Part shown: positions 46,670-55,722 of the stretch, piece by piece
How the letters are laid out: every line of letters starts with the position of its first letter
Position numbering within the stretch: position 1 is the first letter of the stretch
Origin: Bacillus sp. MYb209
Lineage (GTDB): Bacteria > Bacillota > Bacilli > Bacillales > Bacillaceae_G
DNA length: 64,000 nucleotides
Direction of reading: 5' to 3'
NCBI RefSeq assembly: GCF_002975175.1
Contig: NZ_PCNZ01000004.1
Location: 248,001 to 312,000 of the forward strand
Program-made: the position numbers and the translations under genes
Notes under the pieces: model-generated
The model's input: the letters and a program-made list of their open reading frames with translations, nothing else
Told to the model about the DNA's origin: nothing
Databases searched by the model: none

Positions 46670-46685
46670 CCTATTATATATAAAG

Positions 46686-46913
46686 TTATTGTTGATCACA
46701 TACTCTTGTGTCATTCACTACTGAAGTTCCTTCAACAGTTACCGTATGAAAACAGTCATTTACTCGAACAGTAACAACGTTATCTTGTCGATCAATGATA
46801 TGATATTCATTAAATTGTTTATTAAGAGCACTGCGAATTTGCTCTCCTTCATAAATTGGAATGCCATGTGATAAAACCCAAATAAGCCCAGCGATAGCAA
46901 GAATAGTTTTCAT
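46686..46913 (-). CDS. Small exported or membrane-anchored protein, 75 residues, unknown
   Basis: AAGGAGG lies 8 nt before the ATG. The N terminus (MKTILAIAGLIWVLSHG) is one hydrophobic segment, either a signal sequence or an anchor. The rest is polar, with two cysteines (VNDCFHTV and TRVCDQQ) that could form a disulfide outside the cell. I recognise no family. A terminator follows. The upstream region holds a short palindrome, ACTAATCATTAGT near 46970, of unknown role. Confidence 0.7.
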   Translation of the reverse strand: MKTILAIAGLIWVLSHGIPIYEGEQIRSALNKQFNEYHIIDRQDNVVTVRVNDCFHTVTVEGTSVVNDTRVCDQQ

Positions 46914-47218
46914 ACGATCTACCTCCTTGAGAATAAAGTGAACTTTTAATCGGTGTTTATTTCAGCCCTACTAATCATTAGTTGAATCAGTCGAGCTTTT
47001 ATGGGGTAAGTTCATTTCGTCTATTTTATGTTTATGCTAATTGTGACGGAATTGTGACAACTTTTTGTCTCTTTAGACGAAAAATTGAAACAAAACTTTC
47101 AAAAAGGACAATTCTATTTACGTAAAACGAAGAGGCTATGGAGAATTTTCTCCATAGCCTCTTCGTTTCGTTTTATTAAACAACCATTTCACTATGCTTA
47201 CTCTTTAAGAGTTTTAAT
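46914..47218. other. Intergenic stretch with a strong hairpin
   Basis: This 305-bp gap holds the upstream region of the 75-residue gene, a TTGTGACGGAATTGTGACAA direct repeat near 47041-47060, and a long terminator at 47125-47168. No gene is seen. Confidence 0.5.
47125..47168. terminator. Long-stem terminator after the feu operon
   Basis: AAACGAAGAGGCTATGGAGAA is followed, after two T, by its exact reverse complement, a 21-bp perfect stem. It lies about 50 bp beyond the cation-efflux remnant. Confidence 0.8.
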
Positions 47219-47484
47219 TTAAATTGTATTGTGTTCAATATAAAAATCATGCTTTAACATATTAATAATATTTTGAAGCAATTCTTGATCATCCTGATTT
47301 TTATCAATCATTACATGGCAGCTTAAAGCATCTAATCCTGATGTAATTGTCCAAATATGAAGATCGTGTATATCACGTACACCCTCTACTCCTTTAATAG
47401 CTTGCTTAACTTGTTCTATTTCAATTGAAACAGGTGTACCCTCCATAAGTATATGAATGGAATGTTTTGTTACTCCCCATGCAC
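47219..47484 (-). pseudogene. C-terminal remnant of a cation diffusion facilitator (CzcD type)
   Basis: The frame reads SAWGVTKHSIHILMEGTPVSIEIEQVKQAIKGVEGVRDIHDLHIWTITSGLDALSCHVMI. This is the end of the last membrane helix and the cytoplasmic domain of CDF metal exporters (LMEGTP and HDLHIW are family hallmarks). All earlier membrane helices, which bind and carry the metal, are missing, so it cannot transport. The homology begins exactly where the besA-like gene stops, its frame overlapping that stop. This suggests a deletion that joined the two genes. An ATG at 47446 could still give a 75-residue fragment. Confidence 0.82.
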
Positions 47485-48305
47485 TAATTAAATTTGCTAA
47501 TAAATCTTAATCCTTTACTTAAAGAAGTCGGTACAACTGATGCATGATTCTCTCCTTCAGCCTCATAAAACTTAAGCCTAAACTTCTCATGTTTGAATTG
47601 AAGAAGACGCTCTGATAATGCATTTGCATCTACAACCATATGTCCTCGTTCCAATGATCCCACTGTAAGGAATACTCCCGTTTCAACCTTCGCTTCATTT
47701 AATTCATTTATAAGATTCTCTTCTTTTTCAAGTACGGATTGATTATTCCACCAAATAGACGGGCTACTAATAAAATAATTTTGAAAAGCGTTTACATTTG
47801 TAAATAGTATATGTAACGCAAATAATCCACCTAAAGAATGTCCAAATAACGTTTGCTTTTCTTTATCGATTTCAAAAACATTTTCAATTTGTGGTTTCAA
47901 TTCTTCTTCAATAAATGTAAAGAAGTTATGTGCCCCTCCTGTTTTAGGCCACGGTTTGCCATCCGGTTTTAAAGGAGCATCTTTTGAAATTACGGCAGGT
48001 GTAAAATCATAACATCTTTCCTCTCCTGAAAATGCCCCTTCAATCGGATATCCAATACCAACTATAATAGCTGGTGAAACACCTGTTTTTTCTGCTCTAA
48101 CCGATTGTATTTTAATCGCTTCATGGAACGTTTGAAAAAAGGCATTTCCATCTAATACATATATGACAGGATATCCTGAATCTAGTGCTGGTTGCCTCGG
48201 CTTTGAAATATGAATTTGATATTCCTTACCTTCTAATTTTGAATACATTTTCCATCGTTCTGTATTAGATGTAATAATCTGCTGTTTTTCGATAGTGGTA
48301 TTCAT
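47484..48305 (-). CDS. besA: Siderophore esterase (BesA/IroE-like)
   Basis: The 273-residue alpha/beta hydrolase belongs to the esterase D / enterochelin esterase family. It has YPVIYVLDGNAFFQTFHEA, the nucleophile elbow FGHSLGGLFALH near residue 150, and a histidine in GENHASVVP near 257. BesA opens the trilactone of ferric bacillibactin so that iron can be released. It lies directly after the feu uptake genes, which supports this role. Its 3' end abuts a foreign remnant, so the last residues (FISKFN) may be altered. Confidence 0.82.
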   Translation of the reverse strand: MNTTIEKQQIITSNTERWKMYSKLEGKEYQIHISKPRQPALDSGYPVIYVLDGNAFFQTFHEAIKIQSVRAEKTGVSPAIIVGIGYPIEGAFSGEERCYDFTPAVISKDAPLKPDGKPWPKTGGAHNFFTFIEEELKPQIENVFEIDKEKQTLFGHSLGGLFALHILFTNVNAFQNYFISSPSIWWNNQSVLEKEENLINELNEAKVETGVFLTVGSLERGHMVVDANALSERLLQFKHEKFRLKFYEAEGENHASVVPTSLSKGLRFISKFN

Positions 48306-48321
48306 TGTATATCCCCCTTCT

Positions 48322-49143
48322 TTAACTCGTTACATATATTTCCACTTTTTCATCTTGGGATACAACACTATCATAACCGAAACAAACAGGGGCCCCATTA
48401 TATGGATCAATCATGACACGTGCATCAATATGAAATACTTCTTTTAATACTTCATTCGTAATAATTTCTTCTGGGCTACCAATTGTAACAATTTCCCCTT
48501 CTTTCATTGCAATAATTTCATCTGAAAATCTCGCTGCATGGTTAATATCATGCAGTACCATTACGACCGTACAATTATGTTCTTTATTTAATTTCTCCAC
48601 GATTTGCAGTACATCTAATTGGTGTGACATATCAAGGTATGTCGTTGGCTCGTCTAATAATAAAACTTCAGTCTCTTGTGCTAAAGCCATCGCTAGCCAT
48701 ACTTTTTGTCTTTGTCCACCTGATAAATTCGCAATTTGTCTCGTCCGAAACGCTGATGTTTTGGTAATATCTAATGCCCAATCAATCATTTCTTTATCTT
48801 TTGAAGTTAACTTATTCACGTTATTACGATGTGGGTAGCGCCCATAAGAAACCAACTCTTCTACCTTAATCTCTCCCGGGGCAATTGGATTTTGCGGAAG
48901 TAAAGCTAACTGTTTCGCGATTTCTTTCGTTGAAATCGTATTTAAATCTTGGCCTTGTAAATATACTTTACCGCTTTTTTGTTTTAAAATTCGTCCCATC
49001 GTTTTTAATAGTGTTGATTTCCCACACCCATTTGGACCGATAATTGTCGTTACTTTTCCTTTTTGTATTTCCACATTTAAATCGCGAAACACTGTAAGTT
49101 TTTCATAATTTGCTTCTAAGTTTTTTGCACTTAAAATATTCAC
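48322..49143 (-). CDS. Iron-siderophore ABC transporter ATPase
   Basis: The 273-residue ATPase of the FhuC/FepC type has Walker A IIGPNGCGKSTLLKTMG, the signature NLSGGQRQKVWLAMAL, Walker B VLLLDEPTTYLD and the H-loop VLHDINHAARF. It powers the two Feu permeases. In B. subtilis the matching ATPase (YusV) is encoded elsewhere; here it is in the operon, 15 nt after feuC. GAGGAGG precedes the ATG. Confidence 0.93.
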   Translation of the reverse strand: MNILSAKNLEANYEKLTVFRDLNVEIQKGKVTTIIGPNGCGKSTLLKTMGRILKQKSGKVYLQGQDLNTISTKEIAKQLALLPQNPIAPGEIKVEELVSYGRYPHRNNVNKLTSKDKEMIDWALDITKTSAFRTRQIANLSGGQRQKVWLAMALAQETEVLLLDEPTTYLDMSHQLDVLQIVEKLNKEHNCTVVMVLHDINHAARFSDEIIAMKEGEIVTIGSPEEIITNEVLKEVFHIDARVMIDPYNGAPVCFGYDSVVSQDEKVEIYVTS

Positions 49144-49158
49144 TTTTGTTTCCTCCTC

Positions 49159-50181
49159 TTACGCTTTCGCCTTATAAAGTAAATATAAGAAATACGGTAC
49201 ACCGACAATAGCAATAACAATCCCGACAGGCAATTCTGCAGGCATAAAAATTGTTTTTGCGATAAAATCTGAAGCAATTACAAGTAGCATCCCAATCACT
49301 CCGCATGTGGGAATTACATATTTATGTTGAATGCCAACAAGTCTTTTGGCTATATGCGGCGCCATTAGACCAATAAATCCAATACTTCCTGAAACAGCAA
49401 CACATGCACTTACAAGTCCAATGCTGCTTAATAACAAAATGGACTTCTCTCTTTCTACTGAAACGCCTAAACTTGTAATACTCGTTTCTTCCAATTGAAA
49501 TAAATCTAGCAAATAAGCTTTCTTTTTTATAATTGGAATTAATATAATAAGCCATGGCAACATTGCAATAATGTATTTCCAGTTTGCATTATATATGCTA
49601 CCTGAAACCCACACAGCTGCCATTTCAAAGTCAGTTGCTTTCATTTTCAATGATAAACACATAGAAAATGCTCCGAATCCTGATCCTATTGCGATCCCTG
49701 TTAGTAAAAGGCGTTGTGAATCTAACTTTCCATTTCGCCAAGAAAATATATAAATTAATACAGCCGCGCCTAACCCTCCAACTAAGCCAAACATCGGCAT
49801 CATCATTATCGAAATCCAATCCGTACTCTTTACTTGTCCTTGGAAAAAGAACATAAAAATTACGATTGCAGTTCCTGCACCGGCATTTACTCCTAAAATA
49901 CCCGGATCAGCTAAACCATTTCTCGTAATCCCTTGAATAACAGCGCCAGCTATCCCTAGGCCTAATCCTACTAGGCCAGCGATTATGATTCGCGGCAGTC
50001 TAAAATCAAATATAACTAAATCATGTTCTGGGACTGGGTCAATCCGAAAAATTGTTCGAAAGACATCCGTAATTGTAATATCAAATGTACCATTCGTTAA
50101 GCTAATATAAATGGTACATAAAATTAAAAGTATAATAGTCCCCATAGTCATTACAAAACGCTGACTTGAACCTTTAAGCAT
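49159..50181 (-). CDS. feuC: Iron-siderophore ABC transporter permease (FeuC-like)
   Basis: The 340-residue permease has about nine membrane helices and the BtuCD/FecCD pattern: RLPRIIIAGLVGLGLGIAGAVIQGITRNGLADPGILGVNAGAG and GLMAPHIAKRLVGIQHKYVIP (the coupling-helix region). It forms the pore with FeuB. It overlaps feuB by 8 nt. Confidence 0.92.
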   Translation of the reverse strand: MLKGSSQRFVMTMGTIILLILCTIYISLTNGTFDITITDVFRTIFRIDPVPEHDLVIFDFRLPRIIIAGLVGLGLGIAGAVIQGITRNGLADPGILGVNAGAGTAIVIFMFFFQGQVKSTDWISIMMMPMFGLVGGLGAAVLIYIFSWRNGKLDSQRLLLTGIAIGSGFGAFSMCLSLKMKATDFEMAAVWVSGSIYNANWKYIIAMLPWLIILIPIIKKKAYLLDLFQLEETSITSLGVSVEREKSILLLSSIGLVSACVAVSGSIGFIGLMAPHIAKRLVGIQHKYVIPTCGVIGMLLVIASDFIAKTIFMPAELPVGIVIAIVGVPYFLYLLYKAKA

Positions 50182-51190
50182 GTCTCTCTCCCCCTCTTGT
50201 ACGAATTAAATAAAGGAAGAAAGGAATTCCAATTAGAGACGTAACAACGCCTATTGGTGTTTCAAATGGATAATTTACAAATCTACTTAATACATCACAT
50301 AAAGCAAGAAAAACACCACCAATTACTCCAGCACAAGGCACAATCCATTTATAATCTATACCGATTAGAAAGCGAGTAATATGAGGAATAATTAGTCCTA
50401 CAAAACCTATTTTCCCTACTAAAGCAACTGCTGTACCAGTCAGAAACACAACAGATAAAATTGCAGTCACTTTTATAATTTTCGTACGCTGTCCTAAGTT
50501 AATAGACACTTCTTCTCCCAATGAAAGGATTGTAATAGATTTCGAAATGAGAAGTGCTAAAATAATACCAACTATACCAAACGGAATTGCTAATTTAAGT
50601 ATATTGGGATCTACTTGATCTAATTTCGCGTTGTACCAAAAACTAATATTTTGAGAGACTTGAAAATAAGAAGCAATTGCGGCAGAAAGACTACTTAAAA
50701 ATGTCCCTATCACGGTTCCTATAATTGCTAATCTTACAGGTGACAATCCGTTTCTAAGCAGTGAACCAAATCCAAAAACAATTCCTGCGCCTAATGCTGA
50801 ACCCAGCATAGAACATAAAATCATGTTGACTGAAGACATTCCCGGAAGGAATACCATACACATTGTAATAACAAAAGCAGAACCATCCGTCACACCCATA
50901 ATAGAAGGGGATGCAAGATAATTCCTTGTCATCCCCTGCATAAGTGCTCCTGATATGGCTAGAAAAGCTCCAACTAAAAGAGCTCCAATTACCCTTGGTA
51001 AACGAGACGTAACAATAATATTATGATTTACATTACTCGAATCAAAATGAAACAATGCATTCCACGTCGTTTCAAAATCGATATTTTTTGTCCCATATAA
51101 GATAGATAAAATAACAGTAAGTAAAATACATATGGGTGCTAAGCATAAAATTATCATTGGAAGTGAATTTATTTTCCGCATATCATTCAA
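50174..51190 (-). CDS. feuB: Iron-siderophore ABC transporter permease (FeuB-like)
   Basis: The 338-residue permease shows the same FecCD pattern: RLPRVIGALLVGAFLAISGALMQGMTRNYLASPSIMGVTDGSAF near residue 70 and GLIIPHITRFLIGIDYKWIVP near 275. It pairs with the next gene product as a heterodimer for ferric bacillibactin. It follows feuA by 18 nt. Confidence 0.92.
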   Translation of the reverse strand: MNDMRKINSLPMIILCLAPICILLTVILSILYGTKNIDFETTWNALFHFDSSNVNHNIIVTSRLPRVIGALLVGAFLAISGALMQGMTRNYLASPSIMGVTDGSAFVITMCMVFLPGMSSVNMILCSMLGSALGAGIVFGFGSLLRNGLSPVRLAIIGTVIGTFLSSLSAAIASYFQVSQNISFWYNAKLDQVDPNILKLAIPFGIVGIILALLISKSITILSLGEEVSINLGQRTKIIKVTAILSVVFLTGTAVALVGKIGFVGLIIPHITRFLIGIDYKWIVPCAGVIGGVFLALCDVLSRFVNYPFETPIGVVTSLIGIPFFLYLIRTRGGERHA

Positions 51191-51208
51191 CGCACCTTAC
51201 TAATTTTA

Positions 51209-52174
51209 TTATTTAGTCAAATTTTTCACTGCTTCTTTTAAAAATACTGTTTTACTCCAAGCAGTACCACCTTGTGCAATAGGATCTACAGTATTTACAA
51301 ATACTTTCTTCTCTTTTACAGCATTTACACTTTGCCAAATTGGATTACTTTCTATTTCTTCTAGTACTTTTGGTTTATTATTTTCACTTGCTTCATATTG
51401 TAAAAATACGTAATCCGGATTTATTTGAGCCAATTGTTCTAAAGAGATTTTCTCTTGCGCTTTTACATTTTTAAGTTGTTCTGGAGCCGTTAACCCAAGG
51501 TCTTTATAAATTACAGGGTTGAAGTATACTTCTTCTGGATAAACGAATAATGTATTTGCTCTTAATCTTATTACAAGTACCTTTTTATCTTTTAACTTAT
51601 CTCCAATTTTTGCTTTCGCTTTTTCAGCATCTGCTTTATAATCCTTAATAATTTTTTCTGCTTTGTCTTTTTTACCAGATAGTTCTCCCATTAATTTTAA
51701 GTTTTCTTCCCAATCTGTAGAAACATGTGATATTGGGATTGTTGGAGCTACCTTCGTAAATTTCTCAGCCGCTTCTGCTGGGAATTTCGTACTTGATGTA
51801 ATAACATCAGGTTTTAATTGAAGTAATGTTTCAAAGTTTGGTTCCATTTTCTCACCGATAGATTTCGCACCTTCTAAATCTTTCGCAACGTTCCCTGGTA
51901 ATTTCCCACCAATCGTAATTGCCCCCACTGGTTTAATTCCAAGTACTGCCGCATCTTCCATTGACTCTAAACTAGCTGTCGCAATTTTATCTACTTTTGC
52001 TGGCACTGTATATTCTTTACCTAAATATGTAATTTTTCGCTTTTCATCTTTGTTCGTTTCCGTAGCTTTCGTCTGTTGCTTTTGCTCCCCTGAAGTTTTA
52101 TCCGCACTATTACATGCTGCTAAACCTACACTTAAAACTGTAACCATCCCTAATGTAAATAATTTCTTGTTCAT
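51209..52174 (-). CDS. feuA: Bacillibactin-binding lipoprotein FeuA
   Basis: The 321-residue protein has a lipoprotein signal (MNKKLFTLGMVTVLSVGLAAC, lipobox LAAC with Cys21). A class III substrate-binding fold follows with SLESMEDAAVLGIKPVGAI, GEKMEPNFETLLQLKPDVI and VDPIAQGGTAWSK near the C terminus, all closely matching B. subtilis FeuA. It captures ferric bacillibactin at the outer face of the membrane. A Fur box lies about 190 bp upstream. It is the first gene of the uptake operon. Confidence 0.94.
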   Translation of the reverse strand: MNKKLFTLGMVTVLSVGLAACNSADKTSGEQKQQTKATETNKDEKRKITYLGKEYTVPAKVDKIATASLESMEDAAVLGIKPVGAITIGGKLPGNVAKDLEGAKSIGEKMEPNFETLLQLKPDVITSSTKFPAEAAEKFTKVAPTIPISHVSTDWEENLKLMGELSGKKDKAEKIIKDYKADAEKAKAKIGDKLKDKKVLVIRLRANTLFVYPEEVYFNPVIYKDLGLTAPEQLKNVKAQEKISLEQLAQINPDYVFLQYEASENNKPKVLEEIESNPIWQSVNAVKEKKVFVNTVDPIAQGGTAWSKTVFLKEAVKNLTK

Positions 52175-52484
52175 TTTTGTATATCTCCTCTCGAATCCTT
52201 TAAATATATTATTTCAACTATGAAACCTAATTACATGAAACATATTTCTCATCTATATTTCACATCATTAATAAATCTACTTAAAATGGAGAGCCATTCT
52301 CGTTCACTTCCCCTAGTATTAAATTCTTTACAACCCTCATCCGACGATACTCATTATCAGTGATAATGATTATCGTTATTAAGTATATATTTAATATCAG
52401 ATTATTTCAAGAATGATTTGAAAAATTTTAACAAACTGAATAAAAAAAGAAGTATCCTCCTTTCTCCAGGAAGATACTTCTTTT
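52175..52484. other. Intergenic stretch upstream of feuA
   Basis: This 310-bp region holds the Fur box (52361-52381), the feuA promoter region and, at its right edge, the exoA terminator. No gene is seen. Confidence 0.6.
52361..52381 (-). promoter_or_regulatory. Fur box of the feu operon
   Basis: TGATAATGATTATCG (52361-52375) matches the 7-1-7 Fur consensus at 14 of 15 positions. The flanks (ATTATCAG before, TTATTA after) extend the array into overlapping sites. Iron-dependent repression of feuA is expected. Confidence 0.9.
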
Positions 52485-52486
52485 TT
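52442..52486 (-). terminator. exoA terminator
   Basis: AAAAAAAGAAGTATC and GATACTTCTTTTTT form the stem with an imperfect inner part (TCC/GGA). The exoA stop codon touches the arm. Confidence 0.88.
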
Positions 52487-53243
52487 AGAAATCTATATGT
52501 AATTCAACTGGGCAATGGTCTGATCCCATCACTTCACTATTAATTTTTGCATCCGTTATCTGCTCTTTCATTCTTTCAGAGACAACAAAATAGTCTAAAC
52601 GCCATCCAATATTTTTCGCTCTTGCTCCCATGCGATATGACCACCACGAGTATGCTTCCTCCTGATCAGGATAAAGGTAACGATACGTATCAACAAATCC
52701 TTCTTCTAAAATGCGTGTAAACTTCTCCCTTTCCTCATCAGAAAAACCAGGGTTTTTCCGATTGCTTTTTGGGTTTTTCAAATCGATTTCTTTATGGGCA
52801 ACATTTAGATCACCACAGAAAATAACTGGTTTCTTTTCATCTAATCGCTTTATATAGGCCCTGAAATCATCTTCCCATTTCATTCTGTAATCTAAACGCT
52901 CTAATCCTCGTTTTGAGTTTGGTGTATACAGCGTTATCATATAAAAATCATCAAATTCTAATGTAATAACTCGTCCTTCTTGATCATGCTCTTCAATTCC
53001 TAAACCATACATAACAGAAATCGGTTCTTTTTTCGTAAAAATAGCAGTTCCTGAATACCCCTTTTTCACAGCATAATTCCAGTATGTATAGTATCCCTCT
53101 GGATTTAAATCAATTTGTCCATTTTGTAATTTAATTTCTTGTAAACAAAATATATCTACATTAGATTCTTCTAGATATTCTAGAAATCCACCTTTTGCAA
53201 TAACTGCTCGCAAACCATTTACATTCCATGAAATCAACTTCAT
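52485..53243 (-). CDS. exoA: Exodeoxyribonuclease III / AP endonuclease
   Basis: The 252-residue enzyme has all blocks of the ExoIII family. They are [19 protein letters not shown] (catalytic glutamate), [21 protein letters not shown] (Asp-Asn), [20 protein letters not shown] and the last GSDHCPV (Asp-His). It cuts at abasic sites and trims 3' blocks during base excision repair. It is divergent from the alkylation repair operon, giving a small repair cluster. Confidence 0.95.
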   Translation of the reverse strand: MKLISWNVNGLRAVIAKGGFLEYLEESNVDIFCLQEIKLQNGQIDLNPEGYYTYWNYAVKKGYSGTAIFTKKEPISVMYGLGIEEHDQEGRVITLEFDDFYMITLYTPNSKRGLERLDYRMKWEDDFRAYIKRLDEKKPVIFCGDLNVAHKEIDLKNPKSNRKNPGFSDEEREKFTRILEEGFVDTYRYLYPDQEEAYSWWSYRMGARAKNIGWRLDYFVVSERMKEQITDAKINSEVMGSDHCPVELHIDF

Positions 53244-53344
53244 TTATGTTCCTCCTCTTGGTGTGCACTTTCAAAATCCATGCTAACACAAAAGTGAGAA
53301 ACTATCACATTTTCACCTTTGTAATCTTGCTCTTACATTCGTAA

Positions 53345-53386
53345 ATACGTACATACGTACATACGTACTTTATTCAGGTTATACTA
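53345..53386 (+). promoter_or_regulatory. adaA promoter region with tandem 8-bp repeats
   Basis: ATACGTAC is repeated three times head to tail (53345-53368). A TATACT box (near 53381-53386) follows, with no good -35 box at 17 bp. A weak promoter preceded by repeats suits activation by methylated AdaA, though the repeats are not a known Ada box. Confidence 0.5.
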
Positions 53387-53405
53387 ATGCCAGAGGTGAT
53401 GTTCT

Positions 53406-53978
53406 GTGCATAATGAAAAGTTCACAGTAACAAATGAGTATTGGCAAGCGATTATTCAGAATGATACCGCATATGATGACAAATTCTTTTATGCTGTAAA
53501 ATCAACTGGTATCTTTTGCCGGCCATCATGCAAATCGAGAATACCGAATAAAAACAATGTACGAATTTTTCTTCATGCCGAGCAAGCAATGCATGAAAAT
53601 TTTCGTCCTTGTAAACGTTGTAAACCAAATGGGCTTACTTTGCCTATTGAAGAATGGGTAGAGCAAATTAAAAACTATATCAAAAATCATTATAACGAAG
53701 CATTAACTCTCAGCCTACTCGCAGAAATGTGCCACGGCAGTCCGTATCATTTACAACGCACATTCAAAAGATTGACGGGAATAAGTCCAATAGAATATAT
53801 ACAGCAATTCAGAGTCGTTAAAGCGAAAGAATTCCTTTTAAATACGAACCAAACCGTTATGGAAATTAGTACTGCTGTCGGGATAGAAAACCCGGAATAT
53901 TTCGCGACTTTATTTAAAAAGAAGACAGGGTTTACCCCTACTGAATACCGAAAAAAGAACGAGATAAATGAGGAATGA
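53406..53978 (+). CDS. adaA: AdaA: methylphosphotriester-DNA methyltransferase / transcriptional activator
   Basis: The 190-residue protein combines an Ada zinc domain (C38 in FCRPSC, C42, C69 and C72 in RPCKRCK) with an AraC-type helix-turn-helix (LTLSLLAEMCHGSPYHLQRTFKRLTGISPIEYIQ ... EISTAVGIENPEYFATLFKKKTGFTPTEYR). C38, the methyl acceptor, takes the methyl group from phosphotriesters and converts the protein into an activator. The start is GTG 53406 with GAGGTGA 8 nt upstream. It leads adaA-adaB-alkA. Confidence 0.93.
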   Translation: MHNEKFTVTNEYWQAIIQNDTAYDDKFFYAVKSTGIFCRPSCKSRIPNKNNVRIFLHAEQAMHENFRPCKRCKPNGLTLPIEEWVEQIKNYIKNHYNEALTLSLLAEMCHGSPYHLQRTFKRLTGISPIEYIQQFRVVKAKEFLLNTNQTVMEISTAVGIENPEYFATLFKKKTGFTPTEYRKKNEINEE

Positions 53979-53982
53979 AATA

Positions 53983-54507
53983 ATGGAACCACATGAAAAT
54001 AAAACTATATATTGGACATTGCTTGTTCATAAACATTGGCGTATGCATATTGCAGCCACTTCAACTGGATTATGCTTCATCGGGTCGCAAAATGAAACTT
54101 TTGAAGAACTAAATACGTGGGCTAGAAAAAAACTACCACAACATACACTCATCCAAAATCCAGATTATTTGCAAACATTTACGAAAGAAATCAGCGAGTA
54201 TTTGGAAAACAAGCGAGAAGCCTTTACATTTCCTATCGATGCTTACGGAACTGAATTTCAATTATCTGTATGGAGTACGGTACGTGAAATTCCTTATGGA
54301 AAGACACATTCTTATTCAGAAATTGCGGAAAGAATACAAAGCCCTAATGCAGTACGTGCTGTCGGTGCCGCTGTTGGAGCAAATCCTCTTCTTATTACAA
54401 TTCCTTGTCACCGTGTTATAGGAAAAGACGGAAAACTTACTGGTTTTAGAGGTGGCTTGGAAATGAAGAAAGCTTTGCTCAAATTAGAAGCAATACGGGA
54501 GGAATAA
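53983..54507 (+). CDS. adaB: Methylated-DNA-protein-cysteine methyltransferase AdaB/Ogt
   Basis: The 174-residue protein has the alkyltransferase core: FQLSVWSTVREIPYGKTHSYSEIAERI, then the active-site ITIPCHRVIGKDGKLTGFRGGLEMKKALLKLE with the acceptor cysteine in PCHR. It removes methyl groups from O6-methylguanine in a suicide reaction. The start is ATG 53983 with GAGG upstream; ATG 53968, overlapping adaA by 11 nt, is possible. It is the second gene of the adaptive-response operon. Confidence 0.92.
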   Translation: MEPHENKTIYWTLLVHKHWRMHIAATSTGLCFIGSQNETFEELNTWARKKLPQHTLIQNPDYLQTFTKEISEYLENKREAFTFPIDAYGTEFQLSVWSTVREIPYGKTHSYSEIAERIQSPNAVRAVGAAVGANPLLITIPCHRVIGKDGKLTGFRGGLEMKKALLKLEAIREE

Positions 54508-54509
54508 AT

Positions 54510-55464
54510 ATGACAGAAGGTTGTAATGAAATATTATCTTTAGTCGTTCCTAAAGAATTTAGTTTTCAAGAAAACTTACGCTATCTTTCACGTTCTAAAA
54601 ATGAATGTATGTTTCACATTGAAAATAATAAAATCTATAAAGTCATTCCTGTTCAAAACATAAATCCATTAGTTGAAATTAGTTTGAATACTGATGGCAA
54701 TATTCAAATACTTTTTTTAGGAGAATCATATATCTCTGAAAAATGGGTACACGATGCCGTATCTAACTATGTAAAAGAGTGGTTTGATTTAACTACTGAT
54801 TTAGCTCCCTTCTATAAATTAGCTAAACACGATCCACTCCTTCAAAAACCCATTAAAGAATTTTACGGTCTTCGTACTTTGGGAATTCCGGATTTATTTG
54901 AAGCACTATGCTGGGGGAATTATCGGTCAACAAATTAACCTCACATATGCCTATACTTTAAAAAGAAGATTCGTTGAGCACTTTGGGGATTATGTAGAAT
55001 GGAATGATAGAAAACATTGGATATTTCCATCACCTGAAATAATAGCAAATCTAGATGTAGAAGATCTCGCTACATTAAAAATGACTACAAGAAAGTGCGA
55101 ATACTTAATTGATACCGCACAGCGCATTACAAAAGGTAAATTATCAAAAGAATCTCTATTACAAATACAAGATATGAAGCAAGCCGAAAAACAATTAACT
55201 GACATTCGGGGTATAGGACCATGGACAGCTCACTATGTTTTAATGCGATGCTTACGATTCCCTTCTGCCTTTCCAATTGACGATGTCGGTCTGCATAATG
55301 CGATTAAATTTATAACAGGTTCCGAAAATAAACCGACTAAAAATGAAATAAAAGAATTTGCAGCAAATTGGATAAATTGGGAGTCTTACGCAACATTTTA
55401 TTTATGGCGAGTGCTTTTTTTCAATATATTTTCAGGTGATATTTCATCATCACTTTTTGTATAA
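54510..55464 (+). pseudogene. alkA: DNA-3-methyladenine glycosylase (AlkA), frameshifted
   Basis: The first frame (ATG 54510) reads to GIPDLFEALCWGN and then drifts off and stops at 54938. The other frame carries the rest: GGIIGQQINLTYAYTLKRRFVEHFG..., the helix-hairpin-helix LTDIRGIGPWTAHYVLM and the catalytic aspartate in FPIDDVGLHNA. The joint is a run of five G (54913-54917); with four G the protein reads CWGIIGQQINLTY, as in normal AlkA. A one-base insertion thus splits the enzyme. The intact protein of about 317 residues would excise 3-methyladenine and related bases. It follows adaB by 2 nt. Its 3' end overlaps the next, convergent gene by 67 nt. Confidence 0.87.
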
Positions 55465-55712
55465 TAGTTTTCATCATGATATGGTAACGATAAGTGTTCT
55501 AATTTCTCATCGTCTTCTACACACATAATTTTTAAATTATATCCTGCTAAATCAACTGGATAGAAAACCTCTTCACTTTGATTTTCATTTAATGCTATAT
55601 CAATCATATTTTTTAATTGCTCTAATCCTTCTTTATTTCCAATAATAATAGCTTGATCATGCCACATTTGTTGTCCGTATATATGACATATTTTATAATC
55701 TTTAAAATTCAT
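55398..55712 (-). CDS. Hypothetical protein, 104 residues
   Basis: The soluble, acidic product starts MNFKDYKICHIYGQQMWHDQAIIIGNKEGLEQLKNMIDIAL and ends in a polar tail (SDDEISPENILKKSTRHK). The pattern AIIIGNKEGLEQLKNMIDIALN suggests a small alpha/beta fold shared by several uncharacterised Bacillus proteins, but I cannot name it. It converges on alkA, and their 3' ends overlap by 67 nt. The last twenty residues lie in the overlap and might be an accidental extension. Confidence 0.65.
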   Translation of the reverse strand: MNFKDYKICHIYGQQMWHDQAIIIGNKEGLEQLKNMIDIALNENQSEEVFYPVDLAGYNLKIMCVEDDEKLEHLSLPYHDENYYTKSDDEISPENILKKSTRHK

Positions 55713-55722
55713 AAATGTTCTC

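Larger units (their letters stand above)
46362..46685. other. Intergenic stretch upstream of csoR
   Basis: It contains the csoR promoter region (a TATAAT box near 46427-46432 on the minus strand), a CsoR-like dyad at 46451-46467, and the terminator of the 75-residue gene at 46627-46669. No gene is seen. Confidence 0.55.
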
